NCBI GenBank assembly: GCA_047921215.1
Contig: JBLRWO010000023.1
Span: 8,150-72,149, forward strand
Origin: RECM01 sp047921215
GTDB taxonomy: Bacteria > Bacteroidota > Rhodothermia > Balneolales > Cyclonatronaceae
Reading direction: 5' to 3'
DNA length: 64,000 nt
In this document: positions 9,239-17,671 of the stretch, in pieces
Layout of the letters: every line of letters starts with the position of its first letter
Position numbering within the stretch: position 1 is the stretch's first letter
Notes under the pieces: generated by a model
What the model was told of the DNA's origin: nothing
The model's database searches: none
Seen by the model: only the letters and a program-made list of their open reading frames with translations
Position numbers and translations under genes: made by a program

Positions 9239-10171
9239 ATGAAAACTATCCTCTCTCTAACTGCTGTTCTGGCAATTCTGGTTTCCCTCTACATAGGGTT
9301 TCTTGCCCCAAAACCGGCTCAGGTTGCTCCGCCGGCAGCCGCAGCTGATGTTTCAGAACCACGCCTGATGCTCATCCGCAGCGACGATTTCGGCATGAGC
9401 CACGGGAAAAATATGGCCATAAAGGAGCTCATAGAGACCGGCATGCCCGTATCCGTTTCAGTGATGTTTGCCTGCCCGTGGTGGAAAGAAGCCGTTGAAA
9501 TTCTGCGGGAGCATCCCGATGTCTCGGTCGGGGTCCACCTCACCCTTAATGCCGAATGGCAACATTACCGGTGGGGGCCTGTACTTGGTCCGTCGGTCGT
9601 TCCCTCCCTGGTGGATGACGAGGGTTATTTCTTCCCCTCCCGGAGTGCCCTCTACGGTAACAATCCCGAGCTTACCGGGATTGAGGCAGAATTGCGTGCG
9701 CAGGTACAGCGGGCGGTTGATACCGGCCTGCAGATCGACTACCTCGACTACCACATGGGTGCTGCTGTTCAGACCGCGGAAACCCGGGCTATTGTTGAGC
9801 AGATTGCCGAAGAGTTCGGGCTGGGCATATCCCGCTGGTTTGGCGAAGATGACTCCAGTGTTACCTACACCGCCCCACTCGGCGAAAAAACCCAAGCGCT
9901 GGTCGACCGTGTGAACAACCTGAACCCCGATGCCGTAAATCTGCAGGTGGTGCATGTTGCACCGGCCCTTTCCGACATGAACGCCATGATCGACCTGAAT
10001 CCCACCGGACCCCGCGACATGGCTGAACAGCGCCACGGAGAACTGCAGGCCCTACTTTCTCCCGAATTCCGGCAAGCCCTTCTACGCAACAACGTTAACC
10101 TGATTACCTATCGCGATCTGATCAACGAACGTGGCCTCAAAACCATGCAAAAACCACCACACTACAAATAG
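9239..10171 (+). CDS. Secreted YdjC/ChbG/HpnK-family carbohydrate deacetylase
   Basis: The protein starts with a hydrophobic leader of about 20 residues, so it is exported or membrane-anchored. The catalytic domain follows: LIRSDDFGMSHG near residue 45 supplies the metal/catalytic Asp pair, VGVHLTLNAEW around residue 95 the first His, and DYLDYHMGAA around residue 170 the second. This is the ChbG/HpnK/YdjC set, enzymes that remove acetyl groups from N-acetylated oligosaccharides. Most family members are cytoplasmic, so the export signal is noteworthy and suggests action on envelope or environmental glycans. The stop is immediately followed by a hairpin element (10188-10248). Confidence 0.88.
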   Translation: MKTILSLTAVLAILVSLYIGFLAPKPAQVAPPAAAADVSEPRLMLIRSDDFGMSHGKNMAIKELIETGMPVSVSVMFACPWWKEAVEILREHPDVSVGVHLTLNAEWQHYRWGPVLGPSVVPSLVDDEGYFFPSRSALYGNNPELTGIEAELRAQVQRAVDTGLQIDYLDYHMGAAVQTAETRAIVEQIAEEFGLGISRWFGEDDSSVTYTAPLGEKTQALVDRVNNLNPDAVNLQVVHVAPALSDMNAMIDLNPTGPRDMAEQRHGELQALLSPEFRQALLRNNVNLITYRDLINERGLKTMQKPPHYK

Positions 10172-10187
10172 TGAAAAAAAGCTCGGT

Positions 10188-10248
10188 GTATAGAGGCTCC
10201 TTCGGGAGTCCGGAGCGCAGCGGAGGTCCCCGAAGAGTGCCTCTATAC
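10188..10248. repeat. Long imperfect hairpin element
   Basis: The ends are perfect inverted repeats (gtatagaggc at 10188-10197 and gcctctatac at 10239-10248), and an inner pair, cttcggg with cccgaag, continues the stem. The centre (ccggagcgcagcgg) is GC-rich. It does not end in a T-run, so it is unlike a simple terminator. It resembles the dispersed palindromic units found between genes in Bacteroidota-like genomes, but no second copy was noticed in this window. Confidence 0.6.
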
Positions 10249-10249
10249 T

Positions 10250-10284
10250 CCATCCCTCCATCCCTCCATCCCCCTATCCCTCCC
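10250..10284 (+). repeat. CCATCCCT short tandem repeat
   Basis: Directly after the hairpin, the unit ccatccct is repeated about three times and then degenerates (cccctatccctccc). It is pyrimidine-rich on the plus strand and could vary in copy number by slippage. Confidence 0.7.
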
Positions 10285-10407
10285 TTAGCACCTCCAAAAC
10301 ACCAATTCCCCACACACCATCCACTCCGTGCACCCCGCTGTATATCAGCACAGTGAACCTTGCGTCTCATACTTGATGCACACCCTGCTTCGTAATACCT
10401 TGAAACC

Positions 10408-11367
10408 ATGTCAAACTCCCTGAAAAAAATCACCCTCTATGCAGGGCTGCTGTTTCTGCTCTGGTTTGTGGTGGTACTGATTAACCAGACCGCCCAGGTG
10501 GTGACCCTTGCCGACCGGTTTCACCCGGTATTCGGTACATCCGTGCTGATAGCTCTCACCCTGGTTTATATCTTCCTGGCCCTGATGCCCGTCTGGCTCT
10601 ATTTCAGGCTTCCTGAACCGTTGTTTATTCCCGATCCCGCGAATGAAGTTGAGCATAAACGGTACACTGACCGGCTCCGCAAGCGTCTGGAAAGCAACCC
10701 CCACATCAGAGATGCCGGCATCGATATGGCCAGGGAAGATGCACTGCCGCAGGCCCTGGCCACCCTTAACGGTCTCACCGATAAGGAGGTAAGGCAAACG
10801 GCTTCAGTAGTTTTCGTGAGCACGGCCGTCTCGCAGGCGGGAAAACTCGACGGGTTTCTGGTGCTAATACTCATCAGCCGAATGCTTTGGCGGGTCATGC
10901 ACATCTATAACCAGCGGCCGTCGCCCCGTGAGATTGTAAACGTGTATGTTAATGTAACCGGAACCGCCCTGGTTGCCGCGGAAATAGGTGAAATTGATAT
11001 CGGAGAACAGCTTGAACCGGTCATTGGTAATCTGATGGCGGCATCTGCAACCGGAGCCGTGCCGGGTCTGCAGCAACTCTCCGGATTTGTAGCAAACAGC
11101 ATGCTTGAGGGATCGATCAACGCTTTTCTGACCCTGCGCATGGGCGAAGTCGCCAAGCACTATTGCGGTTCTTTTGAACGCAAACCCCGCGGGGCCATCC
11201 GCCGGTCGGCCAGCCTGAACGCCGGTAAGCAGCTGGCATTTATCATCCGCGACAGCGGCATGGGTGTAAGCCGCAAATTACTTGCCATGGGCAGGGAGAA
11301 ATTTACCGCTGCAAGCTGGTGGGGCTTCTGGCGATCGACTGTTCAGGAAAAGGATGCGGGCGGCTGA
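10408..11367 (+). CDS. DUF697 (YcjF-like) inner-membrane protein
   Basis: Two hydrophobic helices lie at about residues 8-28 and 45-65. A soluble stretch comes next, and then a C-terminal half rich in small and hydrophobic residues (about 130-240: QTASVVFVSTAVSQAGKLD, VAAEIGEIDI, ATGAVPGLQQLSG). This Gly/Ala-rich helical pattern is that of DUF697, seen in YcjF-type proteins and in the tail of some GTPases. The usual YcjX-like GTPase partner is absent here. A role in envelope integrity is suggested for the family but is not demonstrated. The gene is monocistronic by spacing. Confidence 0.6.
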   Translation: MSNSLKKITLYAGLLFLLWFVVVLINQTAQVVTLADRFHPVFGTSVLIALTLVYIFLALMPVWLYFRLPEPLFIPDPANEVEHKRYTDRLRKRLESNPHIRDAGIDMAREDALPQALATLNGLTDKEVRQTASVVFVSTAVSQAGKLDGFLVLILISRMLWRVMHIYNQRPSPREIVNVYVNVTGTALVAAEIGEIDIGEQLEPVIGNLMAASATGAVPGLQQLSGFVANSMLEGSINAFLTLRMGEVAKHYCGSFERKPRGAIRRSASLNAGKQLAFIIRDSGMGVSRKLLAMGREKFTAASWWGFWRSTVQEKDAGG

Positions 11368-11758
11368 TATTTCGGAGCTTTGAAAGGTGACAACGATAGT
11401 GCTGTTAGTAAGCTTCGAATTAGGGAAGTACTGAACACGCGAACAATTGAACAGCGAAGTGGTTTGGGAGGATCGATGTGATCGGTAGCCAGTAATTTTG
11501 TCCCTAAGTGGCAACACTATATAGGAAGATGTTACCGATAGCCCTGCTGAGTGTTACAACGCTATGCTTTCAAATTGTTCAATATTGAACCCTAATGAGC
11601 CATCGTAAGAATAATCTAATGCCCCTTTTTCTTAATAATTGGTAAGTTGAGCAGCAATGAGGCATATATTCATGCCCACACTGATAGTACCCTGCTGGCT
11701 GAACACAGGGCTTTCGACTCGATTGATACAATAAAAAAACTGCCTAAGGAGGTATTAT
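11368..11758. other. Intergenic region, 391 bases, with strong ribosome-binding site
   Basis: No gene is supported. Plus-strand frames in 11380-11510 read 20-30 codons before stops and give no recognisable family, so a decayed remnant is possible but unproven. The final 40 bases hold the leader of the secreted-protein gene at 11759. Confidence 0.4.
11746..11753 (+). promoter_or_regulatory. Strong Shine-Dalgarno site
   Basis: AAGGAGGT, five bases before the ATG at 11759, is a near-perfect anti-16S complement. Many starts in this window (for example 9239, 38791, 46880) lack anything comparable, so this gene may be translated unusually well. It also fixes the start codon. Confidence 0.8.
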
Positions 11759-13921
11759 ATGATAAGGACATCATCATATCTGATGCTGGTTCTCACTTTC
11801 TTTCTATTTTTTAACACCAGGGCTACCGCACAAATTTTTACCGATTTCGAAGCCAGCCTGGACGGCTGGACCGCCGTAGGCGATGGTCAGTTCTACCTGG
11901 AAGAAGGCACCGGAAACCCCGGCAATGTAATGCGCGTGGATGACGATGCCACCGGAAATATGCTCTATGCCATTGCCCCGCGTCAGTTCCTGGGTGACTG
12001 GAGTAATGCAACGGAAGATGACTCCCTCTTTTATGATGTCTTTCTTACCCGCATTAACGGCAATCCTGTAAGTACATCGCGTATCTTCACAATTTCCGGG
12101 CCGGGCGGCCGCGCCTGGGGTTTGCTCGGATCTGCCTACAACGCGCCTGACCAGCAATGGCGGCGGTATGTTATCAGTCTTAATCCGGACGACTGGGTCA
12201 TGCAGTCCGGTACCTGGGAAGCACTCATACAGAACGTAACCCTGCTCGAACTGACCGCTGAATTCATCGTCGGAGGAGAGTACGTGCGCCTCGATAATAT
12301 CGGCCTGACCTTCACACCCGAAATTCAGAAACTGCAGGCCAATCTGCACAACACGTTTGACCAGGGTGGTTTTGAGGGATGGATTTTTGAGAACGCAGGA
12401 CCCGTATCCGTGCAGAATACCGGGGGCAATCCGGGCGGGTACCTTCGTATCGGCGATGCCAGCGGTGTCATTTCCAACGCCATCGCTCCACCAGCTTATC
12501 TCGGCGACTGGACCGATATCGACGGGCAGGCAGCTCTCAACTTCGACATAAATATTATCAGTCATAGCGGGTCGCTGCTTGATCCCGATTTTTTTGTTCG
12601 CATTTCAGGACCGGGCGGAACGGCCCGCGTGGAGCTTCCCGCAGATATCGTTGAAGCCTATGCCAACTGGAAAACGTTTTCCTTCTTCATAAGCGAAAAT
12701 GACTGGATTCTGGAGGAAGGAACCTGGGCAGGTCTGATGCAACAGGTTGATGAACTCAGGATTACCGTTGAATACCTGGGATCAAGTGAGGTGATTGGTT
12801 TCGACAACCCCATGATTACCGACGCGCCGCCCGTAACGGATTTCACGGTAACCAAACCATTCATTTTCCTGGGTGATTCCACTCAATTCAGGGATAATTC
12901 CCGTATGGCACCGTTCGAATGGAACTGGAGCTTTGGCGACGGAAACAGCTCAACCGATAAAAATCCATGGCATGAGTATACCGGCGGAGGACTGTATACG
13001 GTGGGGCTTAGCACAACAAACCGTTTCGGTATTACACCCCTTAAGAAAGAAAACTTCGTGGAGGTGGCCGGTATAACCGACTCCCTGTTGTTTGCCGATG
13101 ATTTTTCTGCCGCCCCCATCCACCCTGCATGGACCCTTCTCGGGAACTGCACCTGGGGAATTTCCGGCAGCACACTGGCCCAGACCAGTAATTACCACAT
13201 ACCCAACAATCTCAGAGGTGCATGCTTCGGCCTCACCGGCAGCCGCTACTGGGACGACTACTTGCTCGATGTCGATTTCCGGTCAACCGATGATGACGGC
13301 ATAGGTGCCTTCTTCCGCTACCAGGATGCGGACAATTTTTATCTGTTTTTCTGGAGAGAGGAGATCGGACACCGCGCCCTGAAAAAATTCGTCGATGGTG
13401 TTGAGACCGACCTTATTGCCGATACCGCGTACTACGAAAGCAACCGCTGGTACAACCTCAAAATTGATGCAACCGGTCCGGAAATTACCGTAAGGCTTGA
13501 TGATGAAGTTTTGTTTAAAGTTACGGATTCGACCTTTACTGAAGGCAAGGCAGGCGTTTACTGCTGGGCCAACCAGTCGTCATACTGGGATAATTTCAAG
13601 GTAACCCGGACCAACATGGGTACAGGTACAAATCTGCCACTGTCAGACGAAGTACCCGCCGAAATCCGGCTGGATCAGAATTATCCCAATCCGTTCAACC
13701 CGTCAACCAACATCCGGTTTGCCGTTCAGCAACCCGAACAGGTAACCGTAACGGTGTATGACATCACCGGACGGCGGGTCTCCACCCTTTTCAGTGGAAC
13801 GAAACAGGCTGGCTGGCATGAAGTGGTATGGGACGCTTCTGGTTATGGCAGCGGTATCTATGTATACAGACTGCAGACTGGGTCGACGGTACTGACACGT
13901 AAGATGATGCTGATCAAATAG
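11759..13921 (+). CDS. Secreted multidomain protein (laminin-B-like, PKD, T9SS-type C-terminus)
   Basis: A signal peptide (about residues 1-25) is followed by two similar domains at about 26-185 and 195-350, each with a DFEASLDGW/FDQGGFEGW opening and ISGPGG core, resembling laminin-IV/B modules. Next is a PKD domain (NWSFGDGNSS near residue 395, closing GLYTVGLST), then a concanavalin-like domain at about 445-615. The last 85 residues are a Por-type sorting domain (NYPNPFNPSTNI, VYDITGRRV, GSGIYVYRL). The protein should cross the outer membrane by type IX secretion and remain on or leave the surface. Glycan or matrix binding is likely; no catalytic residues are evident. Confidence 0.85.
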   Translation: MIRTSSYLMLVLTFFLFFNTRATAQIFTDFEASLDGWTAVGDGQFYLEEGTGNPGNVMRVDDDATGNMLYAIAPRQFLGDWSNATEDDSLFYDVFLTRINGNPVSTSRIFTISGPGGRAWGLLGSAYNAPDQQWRRYVISLNPDDWVMQSGTWEALIQNVTLLELTAEFIVGGEYVRLDNIGLTFTPEIQKLQANLHNTFDQGGFEGWIFENAGPVSVQNTGGNPGGYLRIGDASGVISNAIAPPAYLGDWTDIDGQAALNFDINIISHSGSLLDPDFFVRISGPGGTARVELPADIVEAYANWKTFSFFISENDWILEEGTWAGLMQQVDELRITVEYLGSSEVIGFDNPMITDAPPVTDFTVTKPFIFLGDSTQFRDNSRMAPFEWNWSFGDGNSSTDKNPWHEYTGGGLYTVGLSTTNRFGITPLKKENFVEVAGITDSLLFADDFSAAPIHPAWTLLGNCTWGISGSTLAQTSNYHIPNNLRGACFGLTGSRYWDDYLLDVDFRSTDDDGIGAFFRYQDADNFYLFFWREEIGHRALKKFVDGVETDLIADTAYYESNRWYNLKIDATGPEITVRLDDEVLFKVTDSTFTEGKAGVYCWANQSSYWDNFKVTRTNMGTGTNLPLSDEVPAEIRLDQNYPNPFNPSTNIRFAVQQPEQVTVTVYDITGRRVSTLFSGTKQAGWHEVVWDASGYGSGIYVYRLQTGSTVLTRKMMLIK

Positions 13922-14009
13922 TGTCATACAAGCCTGACTTCAGGTAAACGTTTCATTTTCGTGGCGGTCCCATTCAAAACCTGACCGGCGCTGATACGGG
14001 GATTCACAG

Positions 14010-14768
14010 TTACCAGTCGGAACCGGTGGCAGTGCCGTCATTTCCAGGGTCTGTTTCTGGGGCCCGTTTTTCCGCCTTCATAAGGAAACCACGCCCTTCA
14101 ATCTCCGACTCCACGGTGCCGGGCGACCCCAGGTACCAGACCCGGGTGCTGCCTGTGCCTTCTGCCCGGATCGTACGGACTGCATTTACGGTACTTGTTG
14201 AGATACCGGTTGACTTCAGCTGTACATAGAGCGCCTCAAGCGAGCCGGCATTTACTACGCAGCGGCCATCCAGAACCAGGTTCAGCTGATCGACGAGGCC
14301 GGCCAGCTCCATGTGCATTGTCCCGGTTGAGCTGACCTCAAGGATGTCATTGTCGATGCCTGCAGCGACCAGTTTGTGGTTTCCCTGTGTTCTGATGTGA
14401 GAAATGTAGAGGGCACCTATAAGCAGGCGGACTGGCACGAAATTGGTGAACCTTTCCTCTGTACGGATGTGCAGACTTCCCTCATCCACCGATGTTTTTA
14501 CATACCGGGTAAGATTGTCATCAAGCTCAACGATAACGTAATGGAGCGAATCGCGGACAACCTCAATGTTGTATGTTCCGGTTATCACGATCCGGGTGAA
14601 CGGATCCAGCTCGCGGTAATCCTCAGCAATCCTGCCGGAACCGGTCTTTGTGAGTATCGTACTCTGACAACCGGCTGTCAGGAACATCAGCACCATAATT
14701 ATGAAGTGAGTTACAACACGATTGTTTACCGGGTTTACTGTTCCCTTTTGCAGCAGGTACTTTTCCAT
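14010..14768 (-). CDS. Head-GIN (DUF2807) domain lipoprotein
   Basis: The leader ends in FLTAGC, a lipobox near residue 34, so the protein is probably lipid-anchored. A shorter start at the Met nine residues before it is also possible. The body is a repetitive beta structure: FTRIVITGTYNIEVVRD, then IRTQGNHKLVAAG, VSSTGTMHMELAG, LVLDGRCVVNAG and VQLKSTGISTSTVNA. This is the right-handed beta-helix pattern of the DUF2807 'head GIN' family, common in Bacteroidota-like bacteria and of unknown function. The C-terminal 25 residues are charged. It is transcribed convergently with the gene at 11759. Confidence 0.82.
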   Translation of the reverse strand: MEKYLLQKGTVNPVNNRVVTHFIIMVLMFLTAGCQSTILTKTGSGRIAEDYRELDPFTRIVITGTYNIEVVRDSLHYVIVELDDNLTRYVKTSVDEGSLHIRTEERFTNFVPVRLLIGALYISHIRTQGNHKLVAAGIDNDILEVSSTGTMHMELAGLVDQLNLVLDGRCVVNAGSLEALYVQLKSTGISTSTVNAVRTIRAEGTGSTRVWYLGSPGTVESEIEGRGFLMKAEKRAPETDPGNDGTATGSDW

Positions 14769-14897
14769 AGGATGTGAGTCTGATGATACGTTAAACGCTT
14801 TCCTTACGGTATCCGTCTATTACGGACAAACCGGTCTGTTGTTGTGTAAACCACACCTCTGTGTCTGCATCTTGCCGGCCTGGTCCTGCACTGGCTG

Positions 14898-15605
14898 CTA
14901 CGCCCCGAGGCTGAAACAGATATCATCAACCGGGGGGGCGAAGGTCTCCTGAAAAAACTCATAACTTACATCCATACTCACCATCTCCTTGATACCTGTA
15001 TTCTCAATGGTTTCAAGGTACGTCTGGTAGCAATCAAGCGCCTTTCTTCCGGTTTCAACCTCATCATCTGTCGTGGCCACTATGCAATCTATCTCTTCGG
15101 CCTTTGATGTGTTCAGCCTGAAATGACCATTTGATTCGGTATCGGGTGAGAGTGTGTACAGTGCCAGCCTCCTGGGCATCCCTTCACCGCCCCTGAGCTC
15201 GCAGTAAACCCGTTTCACCACATTATGACATACCAGATGATCATGAAATCCGCTGATGCCATGCACGGCATAGGTTACCACCACATCGGGCCTGATTTTC
15301 ATGATCTGCTCTTTAATCACATCTTCGATCTCCCGCGGATCCATCTCTTTCATTCCGCTGTCGGGCAAGTCTGTAACAATCAATCCTGTTATGCCGATCA
15401 CATCTGCGGCTGCCTTGAGCTCCCCGGCCCTAACCTCACCCATCTCTTCTATGCTGAGATTGTATTTATGGCGTTGCCGGGTTGCACCGCCCTTAGTCAG
15501 GGTAAGGAGGTACACATCATGCCCTCTTTTTAACTGCTGCCTTATTGCAGGAGCCGGTCCGAACGATTCATCATCGGGATGAGGGAAAATGTAGAGTATT
15601 TTCAT
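14898..15605 (-). CDS. PIG-L family deacetylase
   Basis: The start at 15605 (MKILYIFPHPDDE) is preferred, since it puts the zinc motif HPDDE at residues 9-13 as in the family; a longer reading begins at 15644. The second metal ligand lies in HDHLVCHNV near residue 125. PIG-L/LmbE enzymes remove the acetyl group from N-acetylglucosaminyl conjugates, including intermediates of bacillithiol or lipid-linked sugars. Bacillithiol (BshB-like) is plausible for this phylum, but bshA and bshC are not in the window, so the substrate stays open. The length of 235 is normal. Confidence 0.85.
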   Translation of the reverse strand: MKILYIFPHPDDESFGPAPAIRQQLKRGHDVYLLTLTKGGATRQRHKYNLSIEEMGEVRAGELKAAADVIGITGLIVTDLPDSGMKEMDPREIEDVIKEQIMKIRPDVVVTYAVHGISGFHDHLVCHNVVKRVYCELRGGEGMPRRLALYTLSPDTESNGHFRLNTSKAEEIDCIVATTDDEVETGRKALDCYQTYLETIENTGIKEMVSMDVSYEFFQETFAPPVDDICFSLGA

Positions 15606-15832
15606 TTTTTTAACTGACGTTTCTGAATAACTGTGATCCTTCAAAATAGCTTAAAATAGTACACCATGGTACCCGGGCATCACAACCTGCAGCATCTGTT
15701 TTTTTCTGATGTCTGTATCTCCCTGGCTGTTATTACTCATTACAGTTTAATTTTCGGTTCAACTGCTCCATTTTTTCATTTACCCCATTTATTCAATAAT
15801 TTGGTGCTTATTATTTTCAGTCAATCAACTGC

Positions 15833-17101
15833 TTGAAACGGTTCCTCTACATCACCCCCTATTTCCCGCCCAATAACCGGGTAGGAGCCCTGCGCCCGCT
15901 GAAATTCGTGCGGCATATCCACCAGTTTGGCTGGGAACCGGTCATTTTCTGTGACATGAAGCTGAAAGACTCCGTCGATTCAGACCTGCTCCATCACATA
16001 CCAGACAATCTGGATATTCACCGCACCTACAGTAACGGTGCTCCTTCGGCCTGGGATGCGTTTAAAAACGGTACATTCCCCATAAAAAAACAAAAAATTG
16101 CCGGTCCGGCCCGCACACGAAACCATTTCTGGAACAACCCCGAACTCATACCCTATGGTGAGCACCTGGTGGATATTCCCGCCGCCATTCGAAACGGCCG
16201 CAAGATTCTGAAACATACCGACTGCAAGGCAATTGTTGCAAACATCGACCCCTTCGCGGCAGCCCATGTCGGGCATGTACTGGCCCGGGAATTTAACCTG
16301 CCCCTTGTTCCCGATTTCCGCGATCCCTGGGCGGTCTGTGAATTGCGCAGACCTATGCGCCCGTTACCCGTCAGAAAACTGGTCGACCGGCTTGAGCGAA
16401 ACATCATTCTCGGAAGCTCCTGTATCATCCTGAATACCGACACCGCACTCCGTGATTACCGCCAGCATTACAGTGATCTGGATCCGGCCAGGTTTACCTG
16501 CATCAGGAATTCAGGCGACAGAAATCTGATAAACCATGGGAAATCGGAGAAGCTGCCTTTCCGGTCGATGCTGTTCATGGGCAACCTGCGCAGATTCATT
16601 GACGGATTCGAGGTCCTGGATGTACTCGCCGAACTGAAGAATCGCGGCGTAAATCCGGATACTTTCCGGCTTGTGATCAGCGGTCAGGTTCTGCCCGAAA
16701 CATATGAACGGGCACGTGCCCTCGGAGTAGAAGATATGATACACCCTGTCGACCCGGTTCCCTATACCCATGTCTACCCGCTTATGATGTCGGCCGATAT
16801 TCTTCTCGTAATTGCACACAATTCGGCACAGAGGATACCGGCCAAATTCTACGACTATGCAACTACGGGTAAACCGATCATTGCCATATCGGAAAATACT
16901 GAACTCAACCGTATGGTGAAACGGTGTAATGGCCGCTCTTTCGGCTTCGATTCCACAAAACCGATGGCAGACTATATTCAGGCTGTACCCGGCGAGAGCA
17001 AACCTGATCAAACCGCATCAACAGCCGGGAATATGTTTTCCGCTGAAGAAGGAAGCAGGGCCCTGGCCGGTATTTTGAATAAAATCACATATACTGACTG
17101 A
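15833..17101 (+). CDS. Glycosyltransferase, GT4-like (GT-B fold)
   Basis: The reading opens with TTG at 15833 (MKRFLYITPYFPPNNRVG), the usual N-terminal strand-loop of GT4 enzymes that assemble polysaccharides from activated sugars. A second Rossmann domain contains LLFMGNLRRF-like sequence near residue 245 and the nucleotide-sugar segment IPAKFYDYATTGKPIIA near residue 335. The canonical E-x7-E is replaced by K-F-x-D-Y, as in a branch of the family that acts in exopolysaccharide or antigen clusters. It has no membrane helix. Four more plus-strand genes follow, but the 63-base gap does not prove an operon. Confidence 0.82.
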   Translation: MKRFLYITPYFPPNNRVGALRPLKFVRHIHQFGWEPVIFCDMKLKDSVDSDLLHHIPDNLDIHRTYSNGAPSAWDAFKNGTFPIKKQKIAGPARTRNHFWNNPELIPYGEHLVDIPAAIRNGRKILKHTDCKAIVANIDPFAAAHVGHVLAREFNLPLVPDFRDPWAVCELRRPMRPLPVRKLVDRLERNIILGSSCIILNTDTALRDYRQHYSDLDPARFTCIRNSGDRNLINHGKSEKLPFRSMLFMGNLRRFIDGFEVLDVLAELKNRGVNPDTFRLVISGQVLPETYERARALGVEDMIHPVDPVPYTHVYPLMMSADILLVIAHNSAQRIPAKFYDYATTGKPIIAISENTELNRMVKRCNGRSFGFDSTKPMADYIQAVPGESKPDQTASTAGNMFSAEEGSRALAGILNKITYTD

Positions 17102-17164
17102 AATACTATACAGTATTCCACGAAACTCTTTATTATCTGTGATCCTATACTGACCTAATCTGAC

Positions 17165-17671
17165 ATGGAAGAAACTCAGGAAAAACCGCTTCAACGCTCA
17201 ATCCGGATCATGATTGCTACCATCCTGGTGTTTGGCATACTCGTTGCCACTCATCTCGGTGAATTCTGGCCATTCAGCATTTTTCCAATGTTTTCTCAGG
17301 CTGGAAACCCGTGGACCCGGTCCATGGCAATGGATGTGACCGGCTATACCAACGATGATGTATGGACACTTACCGTTGTGGATGATCTGCCGGGTGAGCA
17401 CTTTTCGATGCGGGCACACGGCGTGGATCAAATCGACTACTCGAATTTTGTTTCCAAAACGCGTGACTGGAATCCCGTTCGTGTGCAGGCACTCAGGAAC
17501 ATGCTGGGCGAAAACATTCTTGAAAACCGCCGGTTGATGATCTATAAAGTGCGGGGCGAACTCATTAACAGCGATTCTGTTGCCATTGAGGCCACACCCA
17601 TGCTGTTGCTGGAACCCGACACGACGCTGTTCAATCCCAACCTCCCCCCTTCATTTTATTTCAGGGATTAG
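17165..17671 (+). CDS. Small single-pass membrane protein, partner of HTTM protein
   Basis: Not recognised as a named family. A charged head of 10-12 residues precedes one membrane helix (about residues 14-32), then the segment FWPFSIFPMFSQ and an extracytoplasmic domain of about 125 residues with alternating strands. Its stop overlaps the GTG of the next gene by one base (TAGTG), so the two are probably translationally coupled and work together. The W/Y-PFS-x-FPMFS motif is memorable and could be used to find homologues. Confidence in a real gene is high; function is unknown. Confidence 0.75.
   Translation: MEETQEKPLQRSIRIMIATILVFGILVATHLGEFWPFSIFPMFSQAGNPWTRSMAMDVTGYTNDDVWTLTVVDDLPGEHFSMRAHGVDQIDYSNFVSKTRDWNPVRVQALRNMLGENILENRRLMIYKVRGELINSDSVAIEATPMLLLEPDTTLFNPNLPPSFYFRD

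Noticed and set aside
11278..11517. Minus-strand frame of 79 codons after the DUF697-like gene.
   Set aside because: It overlaps the end of the real gene, has no ribosome site and gives no recognisable product.
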